Shown: positions 17,907 to 24,898 of the stretch, piece after piece
Numbering within the stretch: position 1 is the first letter of the stretch
Layout: the number at the start of each line of letters is the position of its first letter
Assembly: GCA_965230665.1 (NCBI GenBank)
Contig: CBDDLM010000005.1
Location: 1-64,000 of the forward strand
DNA length: 64,000 nucleotides
Direction: 5' to 3'
From: JAGNRR01 sp965230665
GTDB taxonomy: Bacteria > Bacteroidota > Bacteroidia > Chitinophagales > Chitinophagaceae
Program-made: the position numbers and the translations under genes
Notes under the pieces: model-generated
Database searches by the model: none
Told to the model about the DNA's origin: nothing
What the model saw: the letters and a program-made list of their open reading frames with translations, nothing else

Positions 17907-18989
17907 ATGAATTCAAAATTAATTTTAATTAATATGACAGCGCTATTTTTCTACTCACATCTTCACGCTGCCATTGATTCGAATTCCAATGCAGCAAAAC
18001 AGAGACATACAAATCTACAAGCTGGTTGTCATAGTGATATACATAATGAAAATGAAACTCTTTCAAAATTAGAAAAGGAAGCTAAGCGTGGTAATACAAA
18101 AGCGCAGTATAAATTAGGCATCATTTACCAGAAAGGTTTAGGAGAAACAAGTGATAAAATTGAATCAGATAAAAAAGCCGTTTATTGGTATACCAGAGCT
18201 GCTAAAAAAAACAATGTATGTGCACAACTTAGCTTGGGTGCCATGTATTGGTATGGAAGGCACAAATTTGAAGGTATTTATAATAAAAAAGAACTATATA
18301 AAAAAGCAACCTTTTGGTTAAAAAAGGCTGCTAATCAAGAGAATACAAGAGCACAATGTATATTAGGTGAAATCTATGCAAATGGAAATAGTAATATTAA
18401 AGATCCTAAAGTGTATCTTAAAAAAGCTATTTACTGGTTAACTAAATCTGCTGAAGGAGGCAGTTCAAATGCACAAAAATATTTAGGTGATATTTATTCT
18501 CCTGAACTTAGTGAATTTACTGGTGAAAATGAACCAAATAAAAAAGCTGTTTATTGGTACACCAAAGCTGCTGAACAAGGTAACTCTATGGCACAAGAGA
18601 GTTTAGCCTGGATGTATGCAAATGGATTAGGAGGAATAAATGATAAAATTGAATCAGACAAAAAAGCCGTTTATTGGTATACCAAAGCTTCCGAACAAGG
18701 AATTGTTAGTAACCTATTTAAACTTGGGAACTTATTTGCTGATGGCCGTGGCGGTATTACTGATAAAGAAAAATCCGACGAACGAGCTATTTATTGGTAT
18801 ACCAAAGCAGCTGAGAAAGGGCATGCAGATGCACAATTTGCCTTGGGTAAAATGTATGCTGAAGGTCGAAGTAATATCAGTCTTAAAATGGAAGCAGAAG
18901 AAAAAGCTGCATATTGGCTCAATGAGGCTGCCAAAAAAGGCAACCGCAAAGCAAATAATTATTTAAACTGGTTTTTATATGAACGGTAA
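17907..18989 (+). CDS. Secreted Sel1-repeat protein, candidate immunity protein
   Basis: 360 residues from ATG 17907, with a signal peptide (LILINMTALFFYSHLHA). The mature part is a chain of Sel1-like helical repeats, each reading roughly KKAVYWYTKAAEQGN..AQ..LG.MYANG.GG. About seven copies are visible between residues 55 and 350. It begins 51 bases after the Rhs stop on the same strand. Sel1-repeat proteins are known as periplasmic immunity proteins for secreted effectors. Neutralisation of the upstream tip is the natural reading but is inferred from position and export signal. Near-identical repeat units suggest recent internal duplication. Confidence 0.8.
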   Translation: MNSKLILINMTALFFYSHLHAAIDSNSNAAKQRHTNLQAGCHSDIHNENETLSKLEKEAKRGNTKAQYKLGIIYQKGLGETSDKIESDKKAVYWYTRAAKKNNVCAQLSLGAMYWYGRHKFEGIYNKKELYKKATFWLKKAANQENTRAQCILGEIYANGNSNIKDPKVYLKKAIYWLTKSAEGGSSNAQKYLGDIYSPELSEFTGENEPNKKAVYWYTKAAEQGNSMAQESLAWMYANGLGGINDKIESDKKAVYWYTKASEQGIVSNLFKLGNLFADGRGGITDKEKSDERAIYWYTKAAEKGHADAQFALGKMYAEGRSNISLKMEAEEKAAYWLNEAAKKGNRKANNYLNWFLYER

Positions 18990-19073
18990 ACTTTACTTTT
19001 CAGCTGACCAAACTAAAACTTAGTCTACCAAAATTTAAAGAAAGATTTATTTTTATTCGAGGTTACTGAACTT

Positions 19074-19223
19074 TCAATTGATAAAGAACTCGCTACTAGT
19101 AAACGATGCGCCGTTTTTAAAAACGTTCTCATACCTTTGGTCACGCAAATAATCTTTGGCAGGGAAATGGATAGATAATCTCTCACCAAGAAATGTATTT
19201 AACGGATTAAGATATTCGAGATT
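19074..19223 (-). pseudogene. Possible decayed coding fragment
   Basis: Inside the 320-base gap after the Sel1 gene, one minus-strand frame is open for about 50 codons (NPLNTFLGERLSIHFPAK, later NVFKNGASFTSSEFFIN, then stop) with no start codon. It looks like protein-coding residue use but matches no family I know. The rest of 18990-19278 shows nothing recognisable. Confidence 0.22.
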
Positions 19224-19278
19224 TTAGTACATATCTAAACAATACTCTCACAAATATGTAATATTTTATATTTACAGT

Positions 19279-19306
19279 ACCATTAAACTAAAAATAGTTT
19301 AATGGT
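19279..19306. promoter_or_regulatory. Perfect 12-bp hairpin before the 19312 gene
   Basis: ACCATTAAACTA and its exact complement are separated by AAAA. The hairpin ends five bases before an ATG and has no following T tract, so it is more likely an operator, a translation-blocking hairpin or a mobile-element end than a terminator. Confidence 0.5.
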
Positions 19307-19311
19307 CTAAT

Positions 19312-19566
19312 ATGAAAAATATAAAAGTTTACTTTGAAATTTTTGTTGTATTTTTACTCGCCACTTTGTCAGTCAATGGAATCGCCAAATCAAACAAGCA
19401 CAACTTTATTAGAATTGCAGATAATCAAAACCTATATAGTTCTATATCAGTATTCGGCCCGGCAATAAATAATTCTGGTATCGTTGCCTTCAAAGCGACA
19501 ACTCAAAATAATATAGAAGTTATTGAAACCAGCTTCAATGGCATAATAAGTAATAGATGGCCCTAA
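19312..19566 (+). pseudogene. N-terminal fragment of a secreted DUF7453-like repeat protein
   Basis: 84 residues with a signal peptide (FEIFVVFLLATLSVNGIAKS), then FIRIADNQNLYSSISVFGPAINNSGIVAFKATT. The pattern 'PAINNxGxVAFxA' is the repeat unit of secreted proteins of the DUF7453 / choice-of-anchor tandem-repeat type, which normally hold several such units. Only one unit is present before a stop. A second, out-of-context unit remnant lies at 19618-19710, so this appears to be a decayed gene. Family naming is from motif memory. Confidence 0.45.
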
Positions 19567-19617
19567 TTACAAGCAACTTCGGAAATAGCTCATTAATGGT
19601 GACATTTTTACTCCAGT

Positions 19618-19710
19618 GTGGACAACACTTCACCTTTGTTTAATTCCGCGTTGACACACAATGATGGAAAAGTGATAGAGTTCCTTGAAAAGATAGGAGT
19701 GCATGTATTA
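19618..19710 (+). pseudogene. Remnant of the same repeat family (VDNTSPLFNS...THNDGKV)
   Basis: The frame starting at GTG 19618 reads VDNTSPLFNSALTHNDGKVI, resembling the unit 'DNTSPFxSFxxPxINDxGKV' of the preceding fragment. A sister remnant with the same layout lies at 42005-42091. No start and no stable continuation. Confidence 0.4.
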
Positions 19711-19760
19711 AAATCTCCTTATTGAGTAATACATTAAGCCAAGATGGGCAGGTAACTAAT

Positions 19761-19892
19761 ATGAAATATGCACGGCTATTAAAGAATCTAGAAAGAGAAT
19801 TAGAGTATTTAAAATCCAAAAATCGGGAAAATACTCCTTATTTTGAATCCATTGAAAAATCAATTGGTAATATCAAGCGCTTAAAAAACTAG
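19761..19892 (+). CDS. Small helical ORF, 43 residues
   Basis: MKYARLLKNLERELEYLKSK followed by a Lys-rich tail. Heptad-like spacing of Leu suggests a short coiled coil. The upstream AGGTAA is a weak ribosome-binding site. No family recognised; it may be a real small protein or chance. Confidence 0.3.
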   Translation: MKYARLLKNLERELEYLKSKNRENTPYFESIEKSIGNIKRLKN

Positions 19893-19902
19893 AAGCAGTA
19901 AT

Positions 19903-19930
19903 ATTACACCGTAATGCATAACAGTGTAAT
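19903..19930. promoter_or_regulatory. Imperfect 28-bp palindrome, TTACAC...GTGTAA type
   Basis: ATTACAC and GTGTAAT arms around a nearly symmetrical centre (ATGCAT). It has the same TTACA/TGTAA logic as the perfect palindrome at 20070-20095, so the two may bind one regulator. Confidence 0.45.
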
Positions 19931-20069
19931 TTATGGGGTTGAAACGCTGAAATTTTAAATACTTCATATTGCAAAAAATGAGTTAAATCACTTTTCATTG
20001 CCCTCCAACGCACCATGACCTAATTGTATTGAAAAAAAACAATCCATAAACAGCTTTTAATTTTTATCA

Positions 20070-20095
20070 TTACATTGTAATATATTACAATGTAA
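20070..20095. promoter_or_regulatory. Perfect 26-bp palindrome upstream of the 20124 gene
   Basis: Arms TTACATTGTAA mirror exactly around TATA. The palindrome ends 28 bases before the ATG, a typical operator position, and may contain the -10 region (TATATT). Autoregulation by the downstream product is plausible but unproved. Confidence 0.6.
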
Positions 20096-20123
20096 CTTTA
20101 TAGGTTAATGCATAGGTTTTTAT

Positions 20124-20546
20124 ATGCCAAAAAAATTTACTATCACAAAGAAAGAAGTAGATCGCGTTAAAAAATGGCTCTTTTCAGCGAAAGCTAAAGG
20201 TCATTTATATTTAGATGAGAGAACAGTCATGCATCTTGATACACCTCAAGACGTCCAAGACTTATTTTATTCGTCAGATTTTGATGATGATTTACGCAAG
20301 CGTCTTCAAACAGCTCTTGCTGTTTATAGAAGTCGAGAAAAGAAGAAATCTAAAAATATTGTTAAAACAGAATTGGACGCTTACGCGCGTAAAGTTTTAC
20401 TTGCAGTAGCGAAAGAGCGCAATATAACAACTTCAGAATTAATTATGCAAACATTTGAAAATGAATATGATGCGCTTGATGATTTTGGACGTAAATCGCG
20501 AAAATATTTCGATAGTTCCGGCAATCCTTTAAGCTCGCATACTTAA
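20124..20546 (+). CDS. Hypothetical protein, possible DNA-binding, 140 residues
   Basis: A basic N-terminus (MPKKFTITKKEVDRVKKWLFSAKAKG) is followed by a charged middle (DFDDDLRKRLQTALAVYRSREKKKSKNI). A C-terminal helical part, DAYARKVLLAVAKERNITTSELIMQTFENEYD (about 86-117), has the strand-free helix pair seen after ribbon-helix-helix or ParG-like modules. No family can be named. It lies under a perfect palindromic operator candidate and next to other mobile-element maintenance genes. Confidence 0.5.
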   Translation: MPKKFTITKKEVDRVKKWLFSAKAKGHLYLDERTVMHLDTPQDVQDLFYSSDFDDDLRKRLQTALAVYRSREKKKSKNIVKTELDAYARKVLLAVAKERNITTSELIMQTFENEYDALDDFGRKSRKYFDSSGNPLSSHT

Positions 20547-20634
20547 TTAACGGCACTACTTTGTGAAATCATGTTTATCAATGACTATTAGAGAGTCTTG
20601 AAAGAAGCTAGAAAATTGTAGTTACGCGCTAACG

Positions 20635-21111
20635 CTAATGCCCTCGCTCCTTTTCTAGGAGTTTAGCAAGAAACCCGTCAAAGGTTAGCCCTTTTTCTTT
20701 TGCAATTGCAGTCAGTCCTGAATGCGTGGAATGGGGGATTTTAACACTCACCTTGCTGGCTGCTCTTGAGTGCTTGTTTTGTCGGATGTTGCTTAAACAT
20801 TGTTTCCATCCAACCGTAGACACATACTTTAAAACCCACTTATCTAACTCCGTTGGGTTCGTAATTTTACTACCTGACTGGGCAAGAAGCTCAAGGGACT
20901 CTTTATCTTGCATTCTAACCGAAAGCTTATAAGAAGGAATATGACAATATTGTAGTTGGTTAATATTGTCTAAAGCGTCTTTTGCTTTGGTTTGGCTGTT
21001 GGGACTATTTAAAATTTTATCGCAGCGATCATAATCATCCAACGCCTTTTTAAAATATAAAAAGACGGCATCTGAATTGTCCGCTGTTACGCCTTTTCTT
21101 GGTCTAGCCAT
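20635..21111 (-). CDS. Hypothetical element protein with ribbon-helix-helix-like segments
   Basis: 158 residues from ATG 21111, which has a strong GAGGGG site and starts MARPRKGVTADNSDAVF. Longer in-frame starts read through the iteron region and are rejected. Two segments look like ribbon-helix-helix units: KLSVRMQDKESLELLAQSG (about 64-82) and KVSVKIPHSTHSGLTAIAKEKGLTFDGFLAKLLEKE (about 120-155). A regulator or partition protein of a plasmid or integrative element is a reasonable reading. Three iteron-like repeats lie just upstream and are the obvious binding sites. Confidence 0.5.
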   Translation of the reverse strand: MARPRKGVTADNSDAVFLYFKKALDDYDRCDKILNSPNSQTKAKDALDNINQLQYCHIPSYKLSVRMQDKESLELLAQSGSKITNPTELDKWVLKYVSTVGWKQCLSNIRQNKHSRAASKVSVKIPHSTHSGLTAIAKEKGLTFDGFLAKLLEKERGH

Positions 21112-21166
21112 ATCAAACCCCTCAAAAACTCGGTTAACATTATAGTATAACGCTATTATACATAGA

Positions 21167-21252
21167 GTTAGCGTATAACGAAAATTATTTTGTATTAAAG
21201 TTAGCATATAACCAAAATAAACATTTAGTTATAGTTAGCTTGTAACGATAAT
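21167..21252. repeat. Three 19-bp iteron-like direct repeats
   Basis: GTTAGCGTATAACGAAAAT at 21167-21185, GTTAGCATATAACCAAAAT at 21200-21218 and GTTAGCTTGTAACGATAAT at 21234-21252. Spacing is 33 and 34 bases, close to three helical turns, so bound proteins would face the same side. A looser relative (GTATAACGCTAT) lies further left near 21145. Position suggests an operator array for the leftward gene or a replication or partition site. Confidence 0.7.
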
Positions 21253-21322
21253 GAAAAATCAGTCTATTTAAACCGAACTTAGGTTAAATATATCTGCGTT
21301 CTTATTTTTGGATATTCAAGTT

Positions 21323-21517
21323 TTAATTATTTCTATTTAAAATTAGTAATATTTCTTTTTTCATCTCACCAAGGGCAGCCATATCAATATCTTTGATATC
21401 TCTCACTTTTAAGAGATAAACAATATCTTCAATCTGTAAAAGCTGGGATAATGTTGTTGAGCTTGGAATGTCAATACCAAGCGATATTTTAATCATCTGT
21501 ATGAAATTTGATATCAT
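21323..21517 (-). CDS. Small hypothetical protein after the RadC-like gene
   Basis: 64 residues from ATG 21517 (AGGTGA upstream; GTG 21526 is an alternative). The sequence is helical and amphipathic (SQLLQIEDIVYLLKVRDIKDIDMAALGEMKKEILLILN). It starts about 23 bases after the radC-like stop on the same strand, so it is the third gene of a short operon. No family recognised. Confidence 0.45.
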   Translation of the reverse strand: MISNFIQMIKISLGIDIPSSTTLSQLLQIEDIVYLLKVRDIKDIDMAALGEMKKEILLILNRNN

Positions 21518-21540
21518 GTTATTCACCTTATTTTATCAAC

Positions 21541-22017
21541 TTAAATAAGCTGATTCTCTGTAAAGCTGTAGTAGTCGTCTTTTGTTACAATGATATGATC
21601 TAGTGTCCTGATATCAATTTGCTGAAGCGCATCTTTGATAATATTTGTGATATTAATATCAGCCTCACTGGGGCTACAATGGTTTGATGGATGATTATGG
21701 GATAAAATTACTGCTGCTGAATTTAAAAGCAATGCTTCTTTCAGTATTTCGCGCACATGTACGCCACACTGATTAACTGTTCCTCTGAACATTTCTTTAA
21801 ATTCAATCAATTGATTTTGTGTATTCAAAAATAATACCCCGAACACTTCATGCTCATACTGGGCCAAATTTAATTGGCAGTATTTTTTTACATCTTCTGG
21901 TGATTCAAATTTGAATGAGGTACTAACAATTCTATTTTTTAAGATCTCCAATGCACTATTAATAATATCATCATCAGTTTGAAAATTACCCTTAATTACA
22001 TTTGATATCGAAGTCAT
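21541..22017 (-). CDS. RadC-like JAB/MPN-domain protein
   Basis: 158 residues of the short RadC type found on mobile elements. The metal-binding JAMM pattern is clear: SHNHPSNHCSPSEAD (about residues 110-124), giving His-x-His-Pro and the downstream Ser and Asp. The core LEFKEMFRGT... reads here as IEFKEMFRGTVNQCGVHVREILKEAL. The N-terminal helix-hairpin-helix of chromosomal RadC is absent, as in YeeS-type proteins. The role in recombination or anti-restriction is unresolved for the family. It is the second gene of an operon that begins with a structured leader RNA candidate. Confidence 0.88.
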   Translation of the reverse strand: MTSISNVIKGNFQTDDDIINSALEILKNRIVSTSFKFESPEDVKKYCQLNLAQYEHEVFGVLFLNTQNQLIEFKEMFRGTVNQCGVHVREILKEALLLNSAAVILSHNHPSNHCSPSEADINITNIIKDALQQIDIRTLDHIIVTKDDYYSFTENQLI

Positions 22018-22031
22018 ACAAAAATTCCTCT

Positions 22032-22529
22032 CTAATCTGTTAACAAGCTTAATTGTGGACTTTCTGGCGAATTGCGTAGATCATTTATGCTTGTCAAGGT
22101 CCCATCACCTATTAATGAGTAGCCATAATTAATGTTATGTAGATTATATTTTTCTACTTCAAATTTTCTTGGCCTTTTTCCACAACACCACTCATAAATA
22201 AAATCAGCAAAATATACAGAATTTTTGGGTAGCCATTTATTATTATTCCATATTTTCAAGATAGTTTCTTGATGGCCTTTAGGCAACGTTCTAAGCACTT
22301 TACGAGCTTTTTTCCATGTTTTGGCCTCATAATTTCGCCTGTCAGTTTGGTTTATATAATATGCTTCTTGTCTTTTTTGTCTTTGCTGATCAACTGAACA
22401 AAGCTCATTATCAAACTGCTCTTTAAACAGAGGCAACTTGTTAATTAGTTTTTCCCTTGACCTGACTAATGCTTTTTCACGACGTGACGACCAATGAAAA
22501 TCTGATTTCGGATACCTATTAAACTTCAT
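22032..22529 (-). CDS. Hypothetical protein upstream of radC-like gene
   Basis: 165 residues, basic and rich in Trp, Arg and Lys (MKFNRYPKSDFHWSSRREKALVRSREK; RRNYEAKTWKKARKVLRTLP). A core HQETILKIWNNNKWLPKNSVYFADFIYEWC (about 90-119) looks like a compact helical domain, possibly nucleic-acid binding. It ends only 14 bases before the radC-like start, so the two are co-transcribed. The start ATG 22529 follows GAGAGAG. No family recognised. Its long 5' leader contains the conserved RNA candidate. Confidence 0.5.
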   Translation of the reverse strand: MKFNRYPKSDFHWSSRREKALVRSREKLINKLPLFKEQFDNELCSVDQQRQKRQEAYYINQTDRRNYEAKTWKKARKVLRTLPKGHQETILKIWNNNKWLPKNSVYFADFIYEWCCGKRPRKFEVEKYNLHNINYGYSLIGDGTLTSINDLRNSPESPQLSLLTD

Positions 22530-22557
22530 GATGACTCTCTCTTTTCTCTAGTGGTTT

Positions 22558-22784
22558 AAAACACAACCCCTCTGGGGTTGAAAACCCCAAATAAGGAGAG
22601 AATCGACTGAACGACACACATTCAAAGTGAAATGTCACAAAAAATCGTTAGGAACGTGGAAGTTTTTTGTTTACAAAAAAACCGCGAAAGCTCTACTATT
22701 TTTTTGATGGTTTGCTTTGCATGTGTATACTAATTATCTACCCAGAGGGGAGACGAGACAAAAAAATCAGGCGCTTTGCGCCTT
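22558..22784 (-). ncRNA. Structured 5' leader RNA candidate, copy A
   Basis: Read on the minus strand, this leader opens with a GGCGC-AAA-GCGCC hairpin followed by a T run. Next comes CCCCTCTGGG (complement of 22741-22750), a variable stretch of about 150 bases, and then GGGGTT-TTC-AACCCC-AGA-GGGGTT just before the start codon region. CCCAGAGGGG (complement of 22567-22576) can pair with the distal CCCCTCTGGG. The middle AACCCC can pair with either neighbouring GGGGTT. Copy B (41748-41969) has the same parts in the same order. Context and position recall the radC RNA motif class; this is from memory and not confirmed. Confidence 0.6.
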
Positions 22785-22820
22785 CCTATTGTTTTTGAGG
22801 TATTATTCTTGAATATTATA

Positions 22821-22844
22821 TATGATATCGTATATAATATCATA
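22821..22844. promoter_or_regulatory. Operator candidate of the PIN/RHH toxin-antitoxin pair
   Basis: TATGATAT and ATATCATA form a perfect inverted repeat with an 8-base spacer, ending one base before the toxin ATG. Toxin-antitoxin operons are usually repressed by their own complex at such a site. It overlaps an AT-rich promoter region. Confidence 0.55.
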
Positions 22845-22845
22845 C

Positions 22846-23262
22846 ATGGTTATTGTTGATACAAATGTCATTGATGCAGCCTTGAGATCTCCGACAGGGG
22901 CAAGCCATGTTATTTTGACGAAAATATTAAAAGGCAGCATTGAAGCGGCTTCAAGTACAACCCTGTTTTTGGAATATGAAGATGTTTTAAAACGCCCTCG
23001 CCATAGACAGGCATCAGGATTAACGCTTGAACAATTGGATATTATTTTATCCGCACTGGCACAAAAATTAACGCCTGTGCCTATTCGTTATCGTTGGCGT
23101 CCGGTTTTACCTGATCCGAAAGATGATATGGTATTGGAAGCGGCATTAAATGGCAGAGCAGAGACAATTATTACATTTAACCTGAAAGATTTTAAACAGG
23201 CCGGATCTTTCGGTATTGAAATTTTACAACCTGGCCAATTTGTACAGAGGTTAAAGCTATGA
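22846..23262 (+). CDS. PIN-domain toxin of a type II toxin-antitoxin pair
   Basis: 138 residues from ATG 22846, giving MVIVDTNVIDAALRSPTGASH. The DTN motif carries the first acidic residue of PIN ribonucleases. Further conserved acids lie in LEYEDVLKRP (about 44-53) and DPKDDMVLEAAL (about 92-103), and TIITFNLKDF near residue 115 completes the family pattern of 'putative toxin, PIN family'. The toxin gene comes first, which is the reverse of most such pairs, and its TGA overlaps the antitoxin ATG (ATGA). All catalytic acids appear present. Confidence 0.9.
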   Translation: MVIVDTNVIDAALRSPTGASHVILTKILKGSIEAASSTTLFLEYEDVLKRPRHRQASGLTLEQLDIILSALAQKLTPVPIRYRWRPVLPDPKDDMVLEAALNGRAETIITFNLKDFKQAGSFGIEILQPGQFVQRLKL

Positions 23263-23501
23263 GCCAATTTTCACTAAGATTACCTGACTCTCTGATGGAA
23301 GAAGTAAAACAACTTGCAGAAGAAGATAGTGTGTCTTTAAACCAGTTTTTCTTGTCTGCCATATCGGAAAAACTGGGTGAGTTAAAAACACGTCGATTTT
23401 TCAAGGAGCGTGGAAAAAACGCTGATATTGATAAGGCGCTTGAAATTTTGTCTTCCTTGCCATCAGATGAGGCGCCGCAAAAAGGCGATGAGTTAAGCTG
23501 A
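23259..23501 (+). CDS. Ribbon-helix-helix antitoxin (HicB-like C-terminal type)
   Basis: 80 residues. MSQFSLRLPDSLMEEVKQLAEEDSVSLNQFFLSAISEKLGEL is a textbook ribbon-helix-helix DNA-binding module, followed by a flexible tail that would wrap the PIN toxin. It overlaps the toxin stop by four bases. The last 40 codons are duplicated at 37826-37946 on the far side of the Tn3 transposon, with a few base differences. Confidence 0.87.
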   Translation: MSQFSLRLPDSLMEEVKQLAEEDSVSLNQFFLSAISEKLGELKTRRFFKERGKNADIDKALEILSSLPSDEAPQKGDELS

Positions 23502-23584
23502 TTTAAACAAATGGTCGCTTATTTTGACTCCTCTCCGATCTGAAGGAAGGAGAGGGGTCAACTCCCGCGCGCCATCTCCATAAT
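23381..23584. repeat. Left copy of a ~204-bp direct repeat flanking the Tn3-type segment
   Basis: Runs from GTTAAAAACACG inside the antitoxin gene to ATCTCCATAAT at the left transposon end. The right copy is 37826-38028 and differs at several bases, including one missing G and CGCGCG versus CACGTG. The copies hold the antitoxin 3' end, a hairpin and the 3' end of an abrB gene. In the left copy the abrB gene is cut by the transposon end after its last ten codons. Confidence 0.9.
23526..23559. terminator. Bidirectional hairpin between antitoxin and abrB tails
   Basis: GACTCCTCTCC and GGAGAGGGGTC form an 11-bp stem with one G-T pair and a 12-base loop. It lies where two convergent genes end. 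There is no strong T tract, so termination efficiency is uncertain. The same hairpin is in the right-hand repeat. Confidence 0.5.
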
Positions 23585-23622
23585 GGGGTTTGAAGCCCAA
23601 TGGTACGAAAACGTACGCTAAC
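23585..23622. repeat. Outer left 38-bp terminal repeat of Tn3 family
   Basis: Begins GGGGTTTGAAGCCCAATGG and ends CGTACGCTAAC, the length and start (GGGG) of Tn3-family ends. Identical over 38 bases to 27020-27057 and to the complement of 37788-37825. Its GGGG end faces left. The five flanking bases ATAAT are not repeated beside the right end. Confidence 0.92.
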
Positions 23623-23659
23623 TAATCTTATGCATAATTCTCTGGAAAATACATTGGGT

Positions 23660-24115
23660 TCAAATAGAGTCATTCCTTAATATATACATTACACTTAGTT
23701 TAAAGGAATGACACAAATCGAGAGCTTGGATATGAAAACGTTGTAATTGCTCAAAACGTTCAACAGTCATCATAAATCCGCGACTGCTAATTCTCGCTGG
23801 CCCTTTACGAAAGTAATCAAAACGTGATGTTCGTTCCCCTTCTGGTATCAACAGCAGCGTTTCCAGTTTGTCTTTTTGCGCTTTTGATGGAAATGAGGCT
23901 AATTGTTTCCATAACCGATTATTTGTCCTTTCACGAATTTCAGAAATTAGACGGGTTAATGTTGATACGTCTGGTAGTAATATTTTGTTCTGAATTAACC
24001 AAGCTGTCGCAAAATCAAACATCATGCTAGGTCTTTCATTGCTAATCCATGCACGAGCGTAAAGTAAACGACTTAAGCGCAAACCCCTATCTAATACTTT
24101 GTTATATATAAACAT
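23660..24115 (-). pseudogene. Internal fragment of a second Tn3-family tnpA
   Basis: About 130 codons (SRLLYARAWISNERPSMMFDFATAWLIQNKILLPDVSTLTRL ...) align with residues 125-255 of the intact TnpA at 34058-37060 but with many substitutions, for example PDVST for PGVST. Both ends leave the homology abruptly, so this is a relic of a related but different transposon, not a copy of the intact one. Confidence 0.85.
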
Positions 24116-24316
24116 TTTTGATAAAAGTTTTGTCCTACAGAGAAAAGTGTCATTTTAGGCGGGAATGTCCCCAGAACCCCTTGTTGCAGCGATAGCTTGA
24201 GCTAGAGTAGCCCAAATATTAACAAGTACCATAGTCCATAATGTGTAATACCTAAATAAAATCAAGACGTTGGCTCATGATTTCAAGTCAATAGCATATA
24301 ATGTTACATTATCATA
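24116..24316. other. Intergenic DNA between the tnpA relic and the metal genes
   Basis: No gene recognised. A G/C-rich patch near 24158-24182 (GGCGGGAATGTCCCCAGAACCCC) differs from its surroundings and could be the edge of another lost element. Confidence 0.3.
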
Positions 24317-24326
24317 ACTAGACATT
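24317..24326 (+). promoter_or_regulatory. ACTAGACATT motif shared by the two Cys-rich genes
   Basis: The same ten bases occur in the same orientation relative to the gene upstream of the paralogue (33826-33835, minus strand). In both places TGTTACATT lies further upstream. This is a candidate binding site for a metal-responsive regulator, about 28 bases before the start codon. Confidence 0.4.
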
Positions 24327-24353
24327 AATGTTTTACAATGCTAATTTAAGAAC

Positions 24354-24875
24354 ATGCGTACAATATCTTACATAGCGTTTCTTTGCTTAGTATTTACCAA
24401 CTTGGTAAGTGCTTCGGATGTTGGTTGTTGTGCGTCTAACAATCAGATGGATACTAATCAACACTCTGAGAGAGTTTCTCAATTAAAAAGCTCACAACAC
24501 AAGTGCCCTTGCCCTCATAGCAAACAATCTCAACCTGAAAAAAAACTAACTCAAATAGATGACTCTCAAACCATCCACTGTGAGGATTGTGATTGTCAGC
24601 ATAATCTTAAAACACAAAACGGCATTCTTTTTGAGAATACTGATGTTTCTAATTCTACTATTTACTTGTTTATCAATACTTATTTAAACGCTGATACTCA
24701 ACGTTTTCCCAATTCTATATTTTATCCTCCTAAGATAACGCTTCATCACTCAATCGCTTATTCTGTATTTACATTTAGTCGAAATGTAACTGCTCACCCC
24801 ATTTTTTATCGTGGGGGAGTAACACTCATGCAGCTAAACGATAATGATATAAATAGTCTGCATATTTTTTATTAA
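24354..24875 (+). CDS. Exported Cys/His-rich metal-binding protein, copy 1
   Basis: 173 residues with a signal peptide (TISYIAFLCLVFTNLVSAS). The mature part begins DVGCCASN and holds HKCPCPHSK (about 51-59) and HCEDCDCQHN (about 75-84), a Cys/His pattern suited to copper or silver. The conserved string NSIFYPP (about 125) links it to the paralogue at 33388-33798. The C-terminal extension after that string is absent in the paralogue. Probably periplasmic metal sequestration or a CopL-like role; the exact family is not certain. It lies upstream of two more exported metal-type genes. Confidence 0.6.
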   Translation: MRTISYIAFLCLVFTNLVSASDVGCCASNNQMDTNQHSERVSQLKSSQHKCPCPHSKQSQPEKKLTQIDDSQTIHCEDCDCQHNLKTQNGILFENTDVSNSTIYLFINTYLNADTQRFPNSIFYPPKITLHHSIAYSVFTFSRNVTAHPIFYRGGVTLMQLNDNDINSLHIFY

Positions 24876-24898
24876 CTCTATTTAAAAGAGGTGTATTC

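Noticed and set aside
17895..18989. Sel1-repeat gene as a general signalling protein
   Set aside because: Possible, but the signal peptide and tight position behind an Rhs toxin make an immunity role more economical; kept as inference only.
21140..21252. CRISPR array
   Set aside because: Only three repeats with related short spacers at 33-34 base spacing and degenerate bases; no cas genes in the window. Iterons explain them better.
24155..24185. Insertion-sequence end near a G/C-rich patch
   Set aside because: No inverted partner or target duplication could be found nearby.
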